Assembly (NCBI RefSeq): GCF_020832325.1
Contig: NZ_JAFIEU010000029.1
Span: 62,001-126,000, forward strand
Source: Lunatimonas sp.
GTDB lineage: Bacteria; Bacteroidota; Bacteroidia; Cytophagales; Cyclobacteriaceae
Length of the DNA stretch: 64,000 nt
Reading direction: 5' to 3'
In this document: one piece after another, positions 37,365-47,329 of the stretch
How the letters are laid out: every line of letters begins with the position of its first letter
Position numbering within the stretch: the first letter of the stretch is position 1
Translations under genes and position numbers: made by a program
Notes under the pieces: model-generated
The model's database searches: none
What the model was told of the DNA's origin: nothing
Seen by the model: the letters and a program-made list of their open reading frames with translations, nothing else

Positions 37365-38447
37365 TTAGATAGAATTCCACTTCGTTAATGTTTCGATGGC
37401 AGTGGGTTCATGCAGGACTTCAAAATCCAATCGGTAGCTGCGTGACTCTCCGGGCTCCAAGAAAATCAATGTTCCCTCCTCCCGGGCTTTGGCCTGACCT
37501 ATGGGCGGGTTGGTCCCAGGCTCCAAGGCCATTACGTATTCATTGGTACCCCAATGCTGCCAATTGATCAGCCAGGGCAACTGCTTTTTCTCAAATGCGA
37601 TCTGTAGCGCAAAGCCCAAACGAGGGTTATATACCCCGGTGAAACAGCGCCCGGCGTCGTCCGCTGCCACGTCTATAAAGGCCACGTCCTCCCCGCTGCC
37701 CGCATGGTCTGCCCGCGGTGCTGGGCAGGCTTTGAAATTATTGAACAAGTTAAAGATTCGGTTATTGGGATCTTGATCCCGTGAGTGCCAGTTTCCCGAC
37801 CACACGATCTCTGCCCCTTCATCGAGCAGCGGCCACCCCAAGTTCAGGTGGTACAACAGCATGTGAGGCGCCTGTGTATTTCCCCGGTTGACTACTTCGT
37901 CCTCCACACGTAGGGTGGGATTCCCCAAGGCTCCGCTGATTTTTCGGCGAAGCAGCAGGTGGGGGCCAAACACTTGGCTTTCAAAGATCTCTCCCACAAG
38001 ACAGAAGTCCATTTTTCCTATCAGGGGGTCAGGTTGGTCTACCTGAATTAGCTCGGCTGGGGTATTGCTGATCCGGCCATGAAGTCCCCTGCTTCCGAAC
38101 GTATCTTCTTCCGGCCCCCCGGCATGGCTCAACCCACAGGTAGTCATCAGACCACCACCAAAGGTGCGCAACCAATCTATCCCCCGATCCGACATGGGCT
38201 GGGGATTGACCGGACCCGAATGGCTCATCCAAGCCAAGGAATGCTGCTGGTAAAATGCCTCAGCAATATCCATTCCCCTGTCCAAAAGCACTTTGTAGCG
38301 GAGACCGGCACCAGTATCTATCCAAGCAATCCGGCTGCCCCTTGCAGGACCATTGTCCAAAACAGCAAGCTCTATTCCGCCCACCTGACAGCGGTTTCCA
38401 ACCTTTCCGCGCATCCTGTGCTTTAACTCCTCTGTATTGTTGTCCAT
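37365..38447 (-). CDS. DUF4432 family aldose-1-epimerase-like protein
   Basis: A 360-residue galactose-mutarotase-fold protein. I choose the ATG at 38447 (MDNNTEELKHRM); a more upstream start at 38477 adds ten residues without family likeness and lies close to the operator-like repeat. Conserved stretches are LLDRGMDIAEAFYQQHSLAW (about 54-73), FGGGLMTTCGLSHAGGP (about 97-113), GLHGRISNTPAE and LYHLNLGWPLLDEGAEI. DUF4432 proteins accompany sugar and cyclitol catabolism genes. It is the first gene of the four-gene operon, and a half-conserved copy of the susC-type repeat lies 44 bases upstream. Confidence 0.87.
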   Translation of the reverse strand: MDNNTEELKHRMRGKVGNRCQVGGIELAVLDNGPARGSRIAWIDTGAGLRYKVLLDRGMDIAEAFYQQHSLAWMSHSGPVNPQPMSDRGIDWLRTFGGGLMTTCGLSHAGGPEEDTFGSRGLHGRISNTPAELIQVDQPDPLIGKMDFCLVGEIFESQVFGPHLLLRRKISGALGNPTLRVEDEVVNRGNTQAPHMLLYHLNLGWPLLDEGAEIVWSGNWHSRDQDPNNRIFNLFNNFKACPAPRADHAGSGEDVAFIDVAADDAGRCFTGVYNPRLGFALQIAFEKKQLPWLINWQHWGTNEYVMALEPGTNPPIGQAKAREEGTLIFLEPGESRSYRLDFEVLHEPTAIETLTKWNSI

Positions 38448-38490
38448 GTTACTTTTTTCCACTCCCAATATACGCAATCAAAAGCTAACC

Positions 38491-38510
38491 ACTATCCTGC
38501 TGTGTCGGGT
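38491..38510 (-). promoter_or_regulatory. Half-conserved copy of the tandem-repeat operator (catabolic operon)
   Basis: The first ten bases, ACTATCCTGC, are identical to the first half of the susC2 element (52003-52012). The second ten (TGTGTCGGGT) match only about five positions. It lies 44 bases upstream of the DUF4432 start codon. Confidence 0.45.
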
Positions 38511-38683
38511 ACTTCAAACGCAGTCTGGAAGTGGTTAGCCTGTACAATTAAAATCTGGTGCTACCTGCCAAATAATCTATTATTTCTCTGACAAACGAGT
38601 CCCTGACGGTACAATGGCGGTCTAATAAATTTGGAAATTCCAACACAAAATTCCGCTACCCAGGGACAGGTGCTATTGATGGA

Positions 38684-39442
38684 CTAAAGCTCTTTCAGGT
38701 ACAAATTTTTTAACTCTACCTTCATCGGTGGGCCTACATGCACCTGAATGCCCAAATACCCGGAGTCTGCCCGGTTAGCAGGATCCTCGTCGGTCACGTC
38801 ACTCATAAGCACGCCGTTGATGTAGTGCTGCAGACGGTTTCCTTTGATGACCAAATGAAAGGTATTCCAGTCTTCTGCTTTGATCTTCTCCTTCAGCGCG
38901 TCGCGGTCACCCAACTCCTCGATTACTTCGAGCCCCTTCCATGCGTTCCGTTCTACATAATCGCGGGGATTTCCTCCACCTGGCTGGGGATTGATCTTGG
39001 TTTTTTGACCACGGTAGGCCAGTGTGGTACGCTTACGCTCTTCGTAGTTTTGTCCGGTGTAGGCATTTCTACCATCGATGTCCGCTTGGTAACCTCTCAA
39101 CGCGAAGGGGACATCCGCTACCCTATCGCTTCGATATTGAATACCGGAGTTTCCCCGCTCGGAGATCCGGAATTCTCCCTTCAATTCAAAATCAGCAGGC
39201 TGCCCACCTTCCCAGATCAAAAAGGTATTTGCTTTTAGCGGGGTATCTTCCGTCAGCTCGCCGACGATGCTCCCATTTTCAACGCGCCAATAGGTCGCAT
39301 CTCCTTCCCAACCGGAAAGGGTCTTGCCGTCAAAGATGGATTTAAATCTATCTTTGCTGCCGGACTGCGCGGCACGCTGCCCGTTACAACTGAATACTAT
39401 AAGGGCCATACAGGCCAACAGAGGTAAGATGTTTTTTGTCAT
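38684..39442 (-). CDS. DUF1080 lipoprotein (3-keto-disaccharide hydrolase-like)
   Basis: A 252-residue lipoprotein. The start at 39442 gives a lipobox VFSC (Cys19); a longer frame to 39547 adds a stretch without a signal. The DUF1080/3-keto-disac_hyd lamin-G-like domain starts with [20 protein letters not shown] and contains [10 protein letters not shown] (about 100-109) and the C-terminal [20 protein letters not shown]. Family members cleave or bind 3-keto-glycosides in the periplasm. Neighbouring cytochrome-linked sugar dehydrogenase and Gfo/Idh genes fit that chemistry. It lies 153 bases from the heme lipoprotein gene, with a half-site ACTTACCTGA at 39575-39584. Confidence 0.88.
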   Translation of the reverse strand: MTKNILPLLACMALIVFSCNGQRAAQSGSKDRFKSIFDGKTLSGWEGDATYWRVENGSIVGELTEDTPLKANTFLIWEGGQPADFELKGEFRISERGNSGIQYRSDRVADVPFALRGYQADIDGRNAYTGQNYEERKRTTLAYRGQKTKINPQPGGGNPRDYVERNAWKGLEVIEELGDRDALKEKIKAEDWNTFHLVIKGNRLQHYINGVLMSDVTDEDPANRADSGYLGIQVHVGPPMKVELKNLYLKEL

Positions 39443-39595
39443 GGTACTGGGTGTTTTGGTAAGAGCCAATCCTCTATTGAAGGAACAGGCCATGGAATAA
39501 TCAAAAAAATCAGGAAGGCTACTTTCCGGAACCGAGGGTGGTAACATATACCCCCTCCAGACTCCGAAAAGCAGACTTACCTGATCGATCGTTGT

Positions 39596-42250
39596 TTATT
39601 GGAATACCTCGTGCTCCGGATTACCTCCGGAAATAAGGTAGGCCATCAGGTCCTTCAATTCCTCTTCGTTCAGCCTGTTGATCAGACCGGGGAGCATGAC
39701 GGAAACCTCTGAAACCTTCGTGGATTTCACCTGGCTCTTGGGTATTTCCCTGAGATCGTTGGGTGCAAATGGATTTTGAGAAACGTGGTAGACACCGTTT
39801 TCTTCCGTAATCAACCTGCCCACCACGGTGGATTCGTCGTTCATCACGAATACAGTCGCCTCGTATTGATCGGATATTTCCGCGCTGGGGTTGATGGTTG
39901 CGTCTAGGATATCCCTTGGCGAAAAGCGCGTTCCCAACTGCGTCAGGTCGGGACCCACTGCGCCGCCTTCGCCGCGCATCGCATGGCAGGATTGGCAGAG
40001 CGTGGCCTGATACATGGCATGGCCTTTTTCAAAATCTCTGCCTGCCAACTGCTCCATCAATGGTTCCGCTTCCTCAACCGTCCATCGACGTCCGGGGCCT
40101 TCAGGCTGCACGGCTGCCACTTGGAGGTCGTTTCCGGTACCTGTCAACCTTTCTGCACCGGACATTTTGTTGTAGTGATCAAACTTGTCCTTGGGAACTG
40201 TAGCCAATGCCATTTTTCTGGCTCGATCTATAAACCCTACATAGCTTCGGCCTCCTTTGTACTGGAAGGCATTGTCGATCCATGTAAAATACTTCTCGTA
40301 ATTCTGGTCGTTCCAACCTGCTTTGGCACCGCCCAGAATAGTGGCATAATAGGTTTGTTGTGCAGGGGGTACCGCAGCCAACATGCCGGCGATGTCCAGC
40401 CCATACTGAGGGTTCCTCATGATCAGATCCGAGGAGGCGGTAAAGGTCTTTTGATAATTGGGATCGTCCTCGGCAGTCTCCAATAGCGCCAGTAACTTCG
40501 GCACGGCAGACGGCGCCTCGAGCTTCACCAGTACCTTGCCCATTACCCGGTTTAGCCGGTTGGTAGATCCGGGGAAGTGATCATCCAAATAGGTAATCAC
40601 TTGATTGCGTAAGGCACCAGTTGGAATTCCGTGACGAAACAATACGACTTCAAATGCACGACTTAAATTCATCTGATCCTCCTCTTTCAATGATCCGAAA
40701 TCAGGTCGCATCAGTGCTTCCAGCATCCCGTTTAACTGGGACTTGCTTCCGTGCCTTGCCAGTGCAATAATTGCCTGCGCCAAGGCCCTTGGGTTCTCCT
40801 CGGCCAAAGCCTTTGCTTGCCATTGGCTTACTGGTTGATGTTCCACAGCGATCCGTGCCGCATATTGCACAAAGCGATCTGCATGGCTCAGATGCGGCCA
40901 AGCTGCCTCGATAGCGCCGGCCTTGGGTCCTCCCACATGAAATTCCTCTAGCTTTCGACGGATTTTGTGCTCCTCAGGAAGGTCTTCCACTTTCAGCACT
41001 TGCTTTTGCTCCTTGCTTAGATCCCCCGTGTAATAGACTCGGTAAAGATCTGATTCCAGCCTACGTCCGCCCGTTGCAAAATAAAACGCTCCGTCCGGAC
41101 CAAATATACCATCCGTAAGCGGTAGGGGAGACCCGGAGATAAACTCTTCTGCTTTTACCGTATAGGTTCCTCCCTCCGGAATCATCTGCATGGCATAAAT
41201 AATCCCAAAGCTCCAATCAAAGGCAAAGATGGATCTGCGGTACTTTTCCGGAAACTTGGAATTGGCCCCGGAAACCACATTGGTAGGAGATCCCTGACCG
41301 ATATTCAGGATAGCAGGAAGGTTGTCTGTATAATCAGGAGACCATTTCTGGTTGCCGGTTCTCCAGCCAAATTCACTGCCGCTAGTCACGTGATTGATGC
41401 GGGTGGGTCGGTACCAAGGCATACCAAAGTCCCATTCCATATCGGAATCGTAGGTGAAGATGTCTCCTACTTCGTTGAAAGCAATGTCAAATTCATTTCG
41501 GAAACCTACGCTGATAAGTTCCCAGTGTTTTCCTTCCGGATCGATCTTGGCAATCCATCCACCGGGTGCACCTCGATTATTGGCGTGTCCTCGGGGATCT
41601 TTGATCTCTGGAAGGAGATTATCGTCTTCCCACACGCGGGGAATACGGTAGTGATCCATCTCGGGGACATCGATGTGGTTTCCTACTACAATGTAGAGGG
41701 ATTTGCCATCGGGAGAAATCACAATGCTATGCGGTCCGTGCTCTCCCTGTCCTCCTGTGAAGGTCCGGACTTCAATGACTTCGTCAAACTGATCGTCCCC
41801 ATTGGTATCTTTCAAGCGATACAGCCCGGTAGCTTTGTCAAATTGATCGTTGGGGTTGTGGTTCACCATCACGTACAAGCTGTTGAACGCATACGTAACA
41901 GCCTGGGCAAAGCCCATTCCCAACTTCTCGTCCCCGTTTGGACCGATCTTCAACTTCTCCACTTTGGGGGTAAGGGAATCGGATCCGATGGCCGGAACCT
42001 CCAGTCTATAAATGGCGCCATACTGATCGGAAGTGATCATTCTTCCTTTATCGTCAAAGGTCATGCCCACCCAAGACCCTTGGTCGTTTTCGCCGGGACT
42101 ATACAGGTGCTCCACTTCAAACCCCGATGGAAATTTCAACTTATCCACCTTGGGGTTGGGTTCCCGCGTTTCTTGCTGACCACCGCAGGCAACTAGCAGG
42201 GCGGAAAGTAGCAGCAACGGAAAGTGCTTAAATGCTTGTTTATAATTCAT
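39596..42250 (-). CDS. PVC-type sorbosone-dehydrogenase-like lipoprotein with C-terminal cytochrome c
   Basis: An 884-residue periplasmic lipoprotein (lipobox LVAC, Cys22). The first 400 residues form a propeller of the GSDH/L-sorbosone dehydrogenase type (GSWVGMTFDDKGRMITSDQY, GEHGPHSIVISPDGKSLYIV, SVGFRNEFDIAFNEVGDIF). A helical HEAT-like stretch covers about 430-680. The C-terminus is a cytochrome c with CQSCH at 752-756. This arrangement is known as PVC-type heme-binding protein and probably passes electrons from sugar oxidation to the chain. The gene sits between DUF1080 and a SusD gene and may act on imported glycosides. A weak half-site lies 35 bases upstream (42285-42294). Confidence 0.9.
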   Translation of the reverse strand: MNYKQAFKHFPLLLLSALLVACGGQQETREPNPKVDKLKFPSGFEVEHLYSPGENDQGSWVGMTFDDKGRMITSDQYGAIYRLEVPAIGSDSLTPKVEKLKIGPNGDEKLGMGFAQAVTYAFNSLYVMVNHNPNDQFDKATGLYRLKDTNGDDQFDEVIEVRTFTGGQGEHGPHSIVISPDGKSLYIVVGNHIDVPEMDHYRIPRVWEDDNLLPEIKDPRGHANNRGAPGGWIAKIDPEGKHWELISVGFRNEFDIAFNEVGDIFTYDSDMEWDFGMPWYRPTRINHVTSGSEFGWRTGNQKWSPDYTDNLPAILNIGQGSPTNVVSGANSKFPEKYRRSIFAFDWSFGIIYAMQMIPEGGTYTVKAEEFISGSPLPLTDGIFGPDGAFYFATGGRRLESDLYRVYYTGDLSKEQKQVLKVEDLPEEHKIRRKLEEFHVGGPKAGAIEAAWPHLSHADRFVQYAARIAVEHQPVSQWQAKALAEENPRALAQAIIALARHGSKSQLNGMLEALMRPDFGSLKEEDQMNLSRAFEVVLFRHGIPTGALRNQVITYLDDHFPGSTNRLNRVMGKVLVKLEAPSAVPKLLALLETAEDDPNYQKTFTASSDLIMRNPQYGLDIAGMLAAVPPAQQTYYATILGGAKAGWNDQNYEKYFTWIDNAFQYKGGRSYVGFIDRARKMALATVPKDKFDHYNKMSGAERLTGTGNDLQVAAVQPEGPGRRWTVEEAEPLMEQLAGRDFEKGHAMYQATLCQSCHAMRGEGGAVGPDLTQLGTRFSPRDILDATINPSAEISDQYEATVFVMNDESTVVGRLITEENGVYHVSQNPFAPNDLREIPKSQVKSTKVSEVSVMLPGLINRLNEEELKDLMAYLISGGNPEHEVFQ

Positions 42251-42403
42251 TGGTTATTTGTTATTGTTGTTACTCGTGTATAGTTCTATCATGCAGTTTG
42301 GAACGAGAGTGAAAGTTATCGCATATTATCGGCAAACAAAAACCGATGGTGGGATGAGTGTGCCATTTATAAATTTTGGCCTGTTGCCAAAAGAAACCAA
42401 GTA

Positions 42404-42442
42404 AGCACCGGAGGGCAGTTTAGATGCTGCCATTCCGGTGCT
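42404..42442 (-). terminator. Hairpin after susD1
   Basis: AGCACCGG ... GGGCAG (42404-42418) pairs with CTGCC ... CCGGTGCT (42427-42442), with short bulges. On the minus strand only a weak T tract follows. It lies 40 bases past the SusD1 stop codon and separates it from the heme lipoprotein gene. Confidence 0.6.
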
Positions 42443-42481
42443 CAAGGTTTGAAATACTACCTGTATCTCCGAAGAATCGGA

Positions 42482-43987
42482 TTAGAAGTGCGGAGTAATC
42501 TCCGATTCAGCCGCAGGCAGCGTGTAGAACTTGGTAATATTTCCAAAAGCGTGGCTTCGGAAGGTATTTCCCGCTGGATAGTAATAGGTTTCAGGATCGG
42601 CTTTTGCCCTGTTGGCAAAATCCGTGATTACCTGCCTATAAGTATCCGTACGGGTCAGGTCATGCCAACGCTTGTTTTCAAAGGCCAGCTCTACCCTTCT
42701 TTCCTGCATGATGGCATCCCTCATGGCTCCCTGTGAAGCCGCTGTGGTGTTACCCAAACCGGCCCGATTTCTCACCATGTCCAAATACTCGGCAGCCTCC
42801 GTGGTCTTTCCCTGCTCGTTTAATGCTTCTGCGAGGAACAACAACGTCTCTGCATAGCGATAAATGGGCCAATTTATTCCGTGGTTGTTATGCAGCGCGT
42901 GGGGCTTGGTGTATTTTTTGATGTAAGGGAATGATTTATTTGCCCTCAAACTTCCACTGAGTGTCACAAAGCCGATAGATGCATCTTTTCGCTCGTCACC
43001 CGCCTCATAGGCTGCAATGATATCCGGAGTTGGCACGTTGTTCCCTTGTCCATCCAAGTTTTGTGGATTCGACGTTCCAGTCAACGGCGCGATTTCAGCA
43101 GGAAGGATAGGTCTTGGCATAAACTGGTACACGAAGTTGCCGTTCAAGCCCTGAGGGCCTTCCAAGAACTGTACTTCAAAGATGGACTCGATGTTGTTCT
43201 TGTTTCCAGTACTCTCGCTAAAGACATCCTCGTAATCAGGGATCAACTGGTATTGACCGCTACTAACGATTTCTTTCAGCAGTGTTTCTGCTTCACCCCA
43301 GCGCTGCTGACGGATAAACACATCTGCCAACAACATTCTGGCGGCACCGGAAGTCACCCTGCCAAGCTCCTGCTGCGAACGATTGGGAAGCAAGGGTATG
43401 GCTGCCTGCACATCGCTGATGATTTGAGCGTACACGTCGGCTTCCGGAGACAGCGGACGGCCAGCCTCTTCACGCGTCATAACAGGCGCCAAGTGAATGG
43501 GGACACTGCCAAAATACCTAGCCAAATCGTAGTAGGCGATTGCCCGCAAAAACAGAGCTTGCCCCTTGATATTGGCTTTGGAGTTTGCATTGAAATCCAC
43601 GTCGTCAATCGTTGTCAGGATCTGATTGGTCCTGGCAATGATTTGATAATCCAAGCGCCAATGGTTCAGCACGTGCGTATTGGCATTGATGCCTTGTGCA
43701 TCGGGTATAGCATGATCGGAAATGTCCTCCTGCTGTTCGGTAGCACCGAACATGATATTCCTGGCATACATGGTGTTGTCAGAACGCATCTCAGAGAGCA
43801 TCCAAGCCCGATCATTCACGATGGACCTCATGGGGGCATAAGCCGCATTCACAGCTTGCTGAAAGTCCGCTTCACTCTGAAAGAAGGTAGCCGTACTTAG
43901 GTTAGTCTCGGGCACCACGGTCAGGAAATCCTCGCAACTGGAAAGGATAACTGCAACTAGTGCAAATAATATTGATATCTTTTTCAT
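42482..43987 (-). CDS. SusD/RagB outer-membrane nutrient-binding lipoprotein (pair 1)
   Basis: A 501-residue lipoprotein (lipobox LSSC, Cys18) that caps the TonB channel encoded 27 bases upstream. The SusD family features are seen: N-terminal SCEDFLTVVPETNLS, TPR helices with FLRAIAYYDLARYFGSVPI (about 149-167), and the C-terminal IYRYAETLLFLAEALNEQGK and ERRVELAFENKRWHDLTRT blocks (about 380-445). Surface exposed, it binds a glycan or other large nutrient. No glycoside hydrolase is present next to it, so the ligand is unknown; neighbouring oxidising enzymes suggest a sugar. Confidence 0.95.
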   Translation of the reverse strand: MKKISILFALVAVILSSCEDFLTVVPETNLSTATFFQSEADFQQAVNAAYAPMRSIVNDRAWMLSEMRSDNTMYARNIMFGATEQQEDISDHAIPDAQGINANTHVLNHWRLDYQIIARTNQILTTIDDVDFNANSKANIKGQALFLRAIAYYDLARYFGSVPIHLAPVMTREEAGRPLSPEADVYAQIISDVQAAIPLLPNRSQQELGRVTSGAARMLLADVFIRQQRWGEAETLLKEIVSSGQYQLIPDYEDVFSESTGNKNNIESIFEVQFLEGPQGLNGNFVYQFMPRPILPAEIAPLTGTSNPQNLDGQGNNVPTPDIIAAYEAGDERKDASIGFVTLSGSLRANKSFPYIKKYTKPHALHNNHGINWPIYRYAETLLFLAEALNEQGKTTEAAEYLDMVRNRAGLGNTTAASQGAMRDAIMQERRVELAFENKRWHDLTRTDTYRQVITDFANRAKADPETYYYPAGNTFRSHAFGNITKFYTLPAAESEITPHF

Positions 43988-44014
43988 GATTGTTTCAATT
44001 TAGGTAGTACCACA

Positions 44015-47000
44015 TTAAAAGTTCAAATTAGCTCCTATTGTGATGGTACGTGGAACTGGATAGGCAGAAAGGTCAACCCCCTGGGAGAGGTTACCACCGT
44101 CACCCTGGCCATTTCCCTGCATACTTACCTCTGGATTGGAACCTCCCCAGTAATTCGTGAATACGTACAGGTTCTGCACGGAAGCATAAATCCTCGCGGA
44201 GCTTACAAATTTTTGGATAGCTCCTAAGTTGTATCCTACTGTCAGGTTTTTGATGCTAAAGAAAGAAGCGTCGTATACGAAATGGCTACTATGCCAATCC
44301 CGCTCTACTCCCGTTACGTTACCGCCACCCACGGTGGTACCGAATATCCCTGCACCTGGGTTTTCAGGCGAACGAAAACGATCCGCAGCCCTTCGAACCA
44401 TGTTAAACACCCCGTCTAAGTTAGCTGTACTGTAAAGGTGTCTCATCCAAAGCTGATTTCCATATGAACCAGATCCCACGATACTTGCATCCCACTTGCC
44501 GAACTGGAAGTTATTCACGATGCCGTAGGTGAATTTAGGAAATGGGTTACCTATGATCTGACGGTCGTCGTTACTACCCCCGTAAGTGATGATGCCGTCA
44601 CCGTTGACATCCTTAAATTTGATGGAACCTACCGTAGATCGACCCGGTACTTGGGGAGAGTTGGCTAGATCCTCTTCGTTCATGTAAAATCCCTCTTTCA
44701 CCAAGCCATAGAACATACCGAAGGGTTGTCCTACTTGGGTAATGTGGAAGGTACCGTAGATGCGGTCGATCCCGTCAGCAAGTGCCTCTACACGATTTCT
44801 CACAAAGGAGATGTTCGCATTGGTGGTCCACTTCAGCCTACCTTCGGTATTCCGCGTGTTTAAAGCAATTTCATGACCCCAGAATCTAAGTTCTCCGATG
44901 TTATCGTTGAAGCTACCAAAACCGGACTCCTGTGGAATCTGAACAGCGTACAACAGGTTAGTGGTTGATTTGTTGAAGTAGTCGTACATCAAGGTAATCC
45001 TGTCATCAAACAATCCCAAATCCAATCCAAGGTCTACCTGATGGGTGGTCTCCCAGCCTAGGAAAGGGTTTGCCAAGGAACTCACAGCAGCACCGGGGGC
45101 CACGTTATTGTTAAAGACGTGGTTAACGGTATTGTTGATCAGCGCGTAGTGTGTGTAGTTACCGATGTTGTTATTACCAGTGACACCGTAGCTACCTCGA
45201 ACCTTCATAAAGGATACCTTATCGCTGGTGTTTAAGAATCCTTCATCCGACATGACCCAACCTGCAGAAACGGAAGGAAATACACCCCAACGGTTTTCTG
45301 TTCCGAATCTGGAAGATCCGTCAGCCCTTACAGCCGCCGTAAACAGGTATTTTCCTTGGTAGTTGTAGTTCAATCGGGAAAGCACAGATGTCAACGCCCA
45401 TTCATTTACGGTATTGTTAGTACCTCCTCGGTTGATATTGATGGCGCCTTGTACGGTGGGCAGTCTATCTTCCGCGTAGGTATCGGCCTGCACCCTCGTA
45501 GTTTCTCTACGGAAATGTTGGTTGGTATAACCACCTAATAGCTCGAAGTTATGATCGTTAAAACTCTTGGAATAGGTTACCAAGTTTTCGTTCAGCCAAG
45601 AGAAGTCCTGAAGACCCTCACGGATCGACATGGCCACCGTCGGGATAGGCACGTTCATACCTGCCGTAGCGGTGGAAGGGTTGAACCAGAAATAATCCTG
45701 ATTTCTCAGCTCTGCATTGATGGTGGATTTGATCACCAAACCCTTCATGGGGGTATACTGCACCATACCGTTGGCCAATACGTTGGTCAAGGTGGTCTCG
45801 TTGGTAATCTCCTGTGTAGCTCGTACGTAATTCGGATAGGCAAAAATATTACCGGTCTCTGCTGGGAATCGGTTATAGTAAGTCAATTCCCCGTTTTCGT
45901 CGTAGATAGGCATGTTGGGCCAGGTATGTAATGCGTTGAAAAGGATACCCGTACCTCGATCACCGTCTGTTCGCGGGGTATTGTCTTTTACGTACATAGG
46001 AGCCAGGTTAAAGCCTACCCGAACCTTGTCGGATACTTTGTATTCCGAATTTAATCGAAGGGAATACCGCTTATAATCCGTATTCAACACAACCCCTTTT
46101 TGATCAAAGAAGCCTGCCACCACCGAGGTATTTACGCGGTCGGTGTTGGAGGTAATGGTCAGGTTATAGTTTGAAATGGGTGCAGTTTGAAGCAAGGCAT
46201 CGTACCAATCTTGGGTTTGCCCTTCATACTGGGATGGGTTTTGAAACATCGCCGGTACGGGTCTGCCTGCATCTTCGAAGAATTCCTTCTTAAACTGGGC
46301 GAATTCCACGGCATCCATCATTTCCAATCGGTTGTAATGAGGCACTTGTTGGAGACCGGTGTAATAGTTCAGGGACACATTGGTCTGTCCTGCTTTGCCA
46401 CGCTTAGTGGTAATGAGGACTACCCCATTGGCTGCCCGAGATCCGTACAGTGACGTAGAGGCAGCATCCTTCAGGATGGTGATGTCTTCGATTTCATCTG
46501 GGTTGATTGCTCCAATGTCACCAGTGATGGGAAATCCATCCACTACATACAAAGGCTCACTACCCGCGGAAACGGAAAGCTGCCCACGAATTCGGATGGT
46601 CATTCCCCTACCGGGCCGACCGGTAGTCTGGTTGATCTGCACACCCGCCAGACGTCCTTGCAGCTTCTGTCCAATTTGTGAAACCGGCATATCCAACAGG
46701 TCAGATCCCGATACACTCTGCACAGCACCGGTAATCTCCTTCTTTAACTGACTACCATAGCCCACTACCACCACTTCCGAGAGGTCGCTCATGGAAGAGG
46801 CCAATGAGATGTCGTAGCTGGTCTGTCCGGACTGAACAGTTACTTCTTTGGTGGTATACCCGATGTAACTTACCGTCAAAACCTCTCCCGGGGAGGCGTT
46901 GACTTGAAATCTGCCGTCTAGGTCAGTCACACTGCCCCTAGTCGTGCCTTTGACCAACACGGATACTCCCGGTATGGTCTCGTTGTCGCCCTCGGACCTA

Positions 47001-47110
47001 ACTACGCCCGAGATGGCGGATTGTGCCCAGCTGCCCAAAGCGAGCAACATGGATACAAAGGTCAGGAGCAGCGCTTTACCGCCCCCCGTCAAGTAATGAT
47101 TTACCTTCAT
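44015..47110 (-). CDS. SusC/RagA TonB-linked outer-membrane protein (pair 1)
   Basis: A 1031-residue TonB-dependent importer. Order: signal peptide (ends GSWAQ, about 30), carboxypeptidase-like domain (ISGVVRSEGDNETIPGVSVLVKG, about 33-110, longer run abbreviated by family), the SusC plug box VVVGYGSQLKKEITGAVQSV (about 115-134), plug VPVSQIGQKLQGRLAGVQI-like region, and a long barrel ending in ITIGANLNF with terminal Phe. SusC works with the SusD downstream by the pedal-bin mechanism. The tandem operator repeat lies 91 bases upstream of the start codon. Not related closely enough to the second SusC to call it a recent duplicate. Confidence 0.95.
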   Translation of the reverse strand: MKVNHYLTGGGKALLLTFVSMLLALGSWAQSAISGVVRSEGDNETIPGVSVLVKGTTRGSVTDLDGRFQVNASPGEVLTVSYIGYTTKEVTVQSGQTSYDISLASSMSDLSEVVVVGYGSQLKKEITGAVQSVSGSDLLDMPVSQIGQKLQGRLAGVQINQTTGRPGRGMTIRIRGQLSVSAGSEPLYVVDGFPITGDIGAINPDEIEDITILKDAASTSLYGSRAANGVVLITTKRGKAGQTNVSLNYYTGLQQVPHYNRLEMMDAVEFAQFKKEFFEDAGRPVPAMFQNPSQYEGQTQDWYDALLQTAPISNYNLTITSNTDRVNTSVVAGFFDQKGVVLNTDYKRYSLRLNSEYKVSDKVRVGFNLAPMYVKDNTPRTDGDRGTGILFNALHTWPNMPIYDENGELTYYNRFPAETGNIFAYPNYVRATQEITNETTLTNVLANGMVQYTPMKGLVIKSTINAELRNQDYFWFNPSTATAGMNVPIPTVAMSIREGLQDFSWLNENLVTYSKSFNDHNFELLGGYTNQHFRRETTRVQADTYAEDRLPTVQGAININRGGTNNTVNEWALTSVLSRLNYNYQGKYLFTAAVRADGSSRFGTENRWGVFPSVSAGWVMSDEGFLNTSDKVSFMKVRGSYGVTGNNNIGNYTHYALINNTVNHVFNNNVAPGAAVSSLANPFLGWETTHQVDLGLDLGLFDDRITLMYDYFNKSTTNLLYAVQIPQESGFGSFNDNIGELRFWGHEIALNTRNTEGRLKWTTNANISFVRNRVEALADGIDRIYGTFHITQVGQPFGMFYGLVKEGFYMNEEDLANSPQVPGRSTVGSIKFKDVNGDGIITYGGSNDDRQIIGNPFPKFTYGIVNNFQFGKWDASIVGSGSYGNQLWMRHLYSTANLDGVFNMVRRAADRFRSPENPGAGIFGTTVGGGNVTGVERDWHSSHFVYDASFFSIKNLTVGYNLGAIQKFVSSARIYASVQNLYVFTNYWGGSNPEVSMQGNGQGDGGNLSQGVDLSAYPVPRTITIGANLNF

Positions 47111-47200
47111 AATAATTTGGTTTTTTTGGATAATAATTAATTGAAAGCGTAAGAGTTAACTCCTAAACTTGCTACTAATTAAAAATGAATATTTCTATAA

Positions 47201-47222
47201 ACTATCCTGTACTATCCTGCTT
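47201..47222 (-). promoter_or_regulatory. Tandem 10-bp repeat operator upstream of susC1
   Basis: ACTATCCTGT (47201-47210) is followed at once by ACTATCCTGC (47211-47220) and TT. The repeats are in phase with one helical turn. The element is 91 bases upstream of the SusC1 ATG. The same element stands before susC2 and the DUF1549 gene. Confidence 0.6.
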
Positions 47223-47254
47223 TTATAAAAACCTCTGGCTTGAAAAAATTATAA

Positions 47255-47292
47255 AAGCCAGAGAAATCTCCTTTTGGAGGCTTCTCTGGCTG
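47255..47292 (-). terminator. Terminator of the susCD2 operon
   Basis: AGCCAGAGAAATCTCC (47255-47270) pairs with GGAGGCTTCTCTGGCT (47277-47292) apart from two positions. On the minus strand the stem is followed by TTTATAATTTTTT. A further CTCTGGCT-like arm (47233-47240) could give an alternative fold. It lies 38 bases past the SusD2 stop codon, directly before the susC1 operator. Confidence 0.8.
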
Positions 47293-47329
47293 AAACAGAA
47301 TTGGGTACGTAAACTATTTAAAATATTTT

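Noticed and set aside
41390-42196. A 268-codon plus-strand frame opposite the heme lipoprotein
   Set aside because: The heme lipoprotein frame carries the propeller and CQSCH motif; the antisense frame has neither motifs nor a promoter.
42285-42294. TCTATCATGC half-site before the heme lipoprotein, and ACTTACCTGA before DUF1080
   Set aside because: They match only one half of the tandem-repeat element with one or two changes; such hits are expected by chance in 64 kb, so they are not listed as operators.
43046-43900. A 284-codon plus-strand frame opposite SusD1
   Set aside because: The SusD gene is unmistakable; this frame has no recognisable domain or start context.
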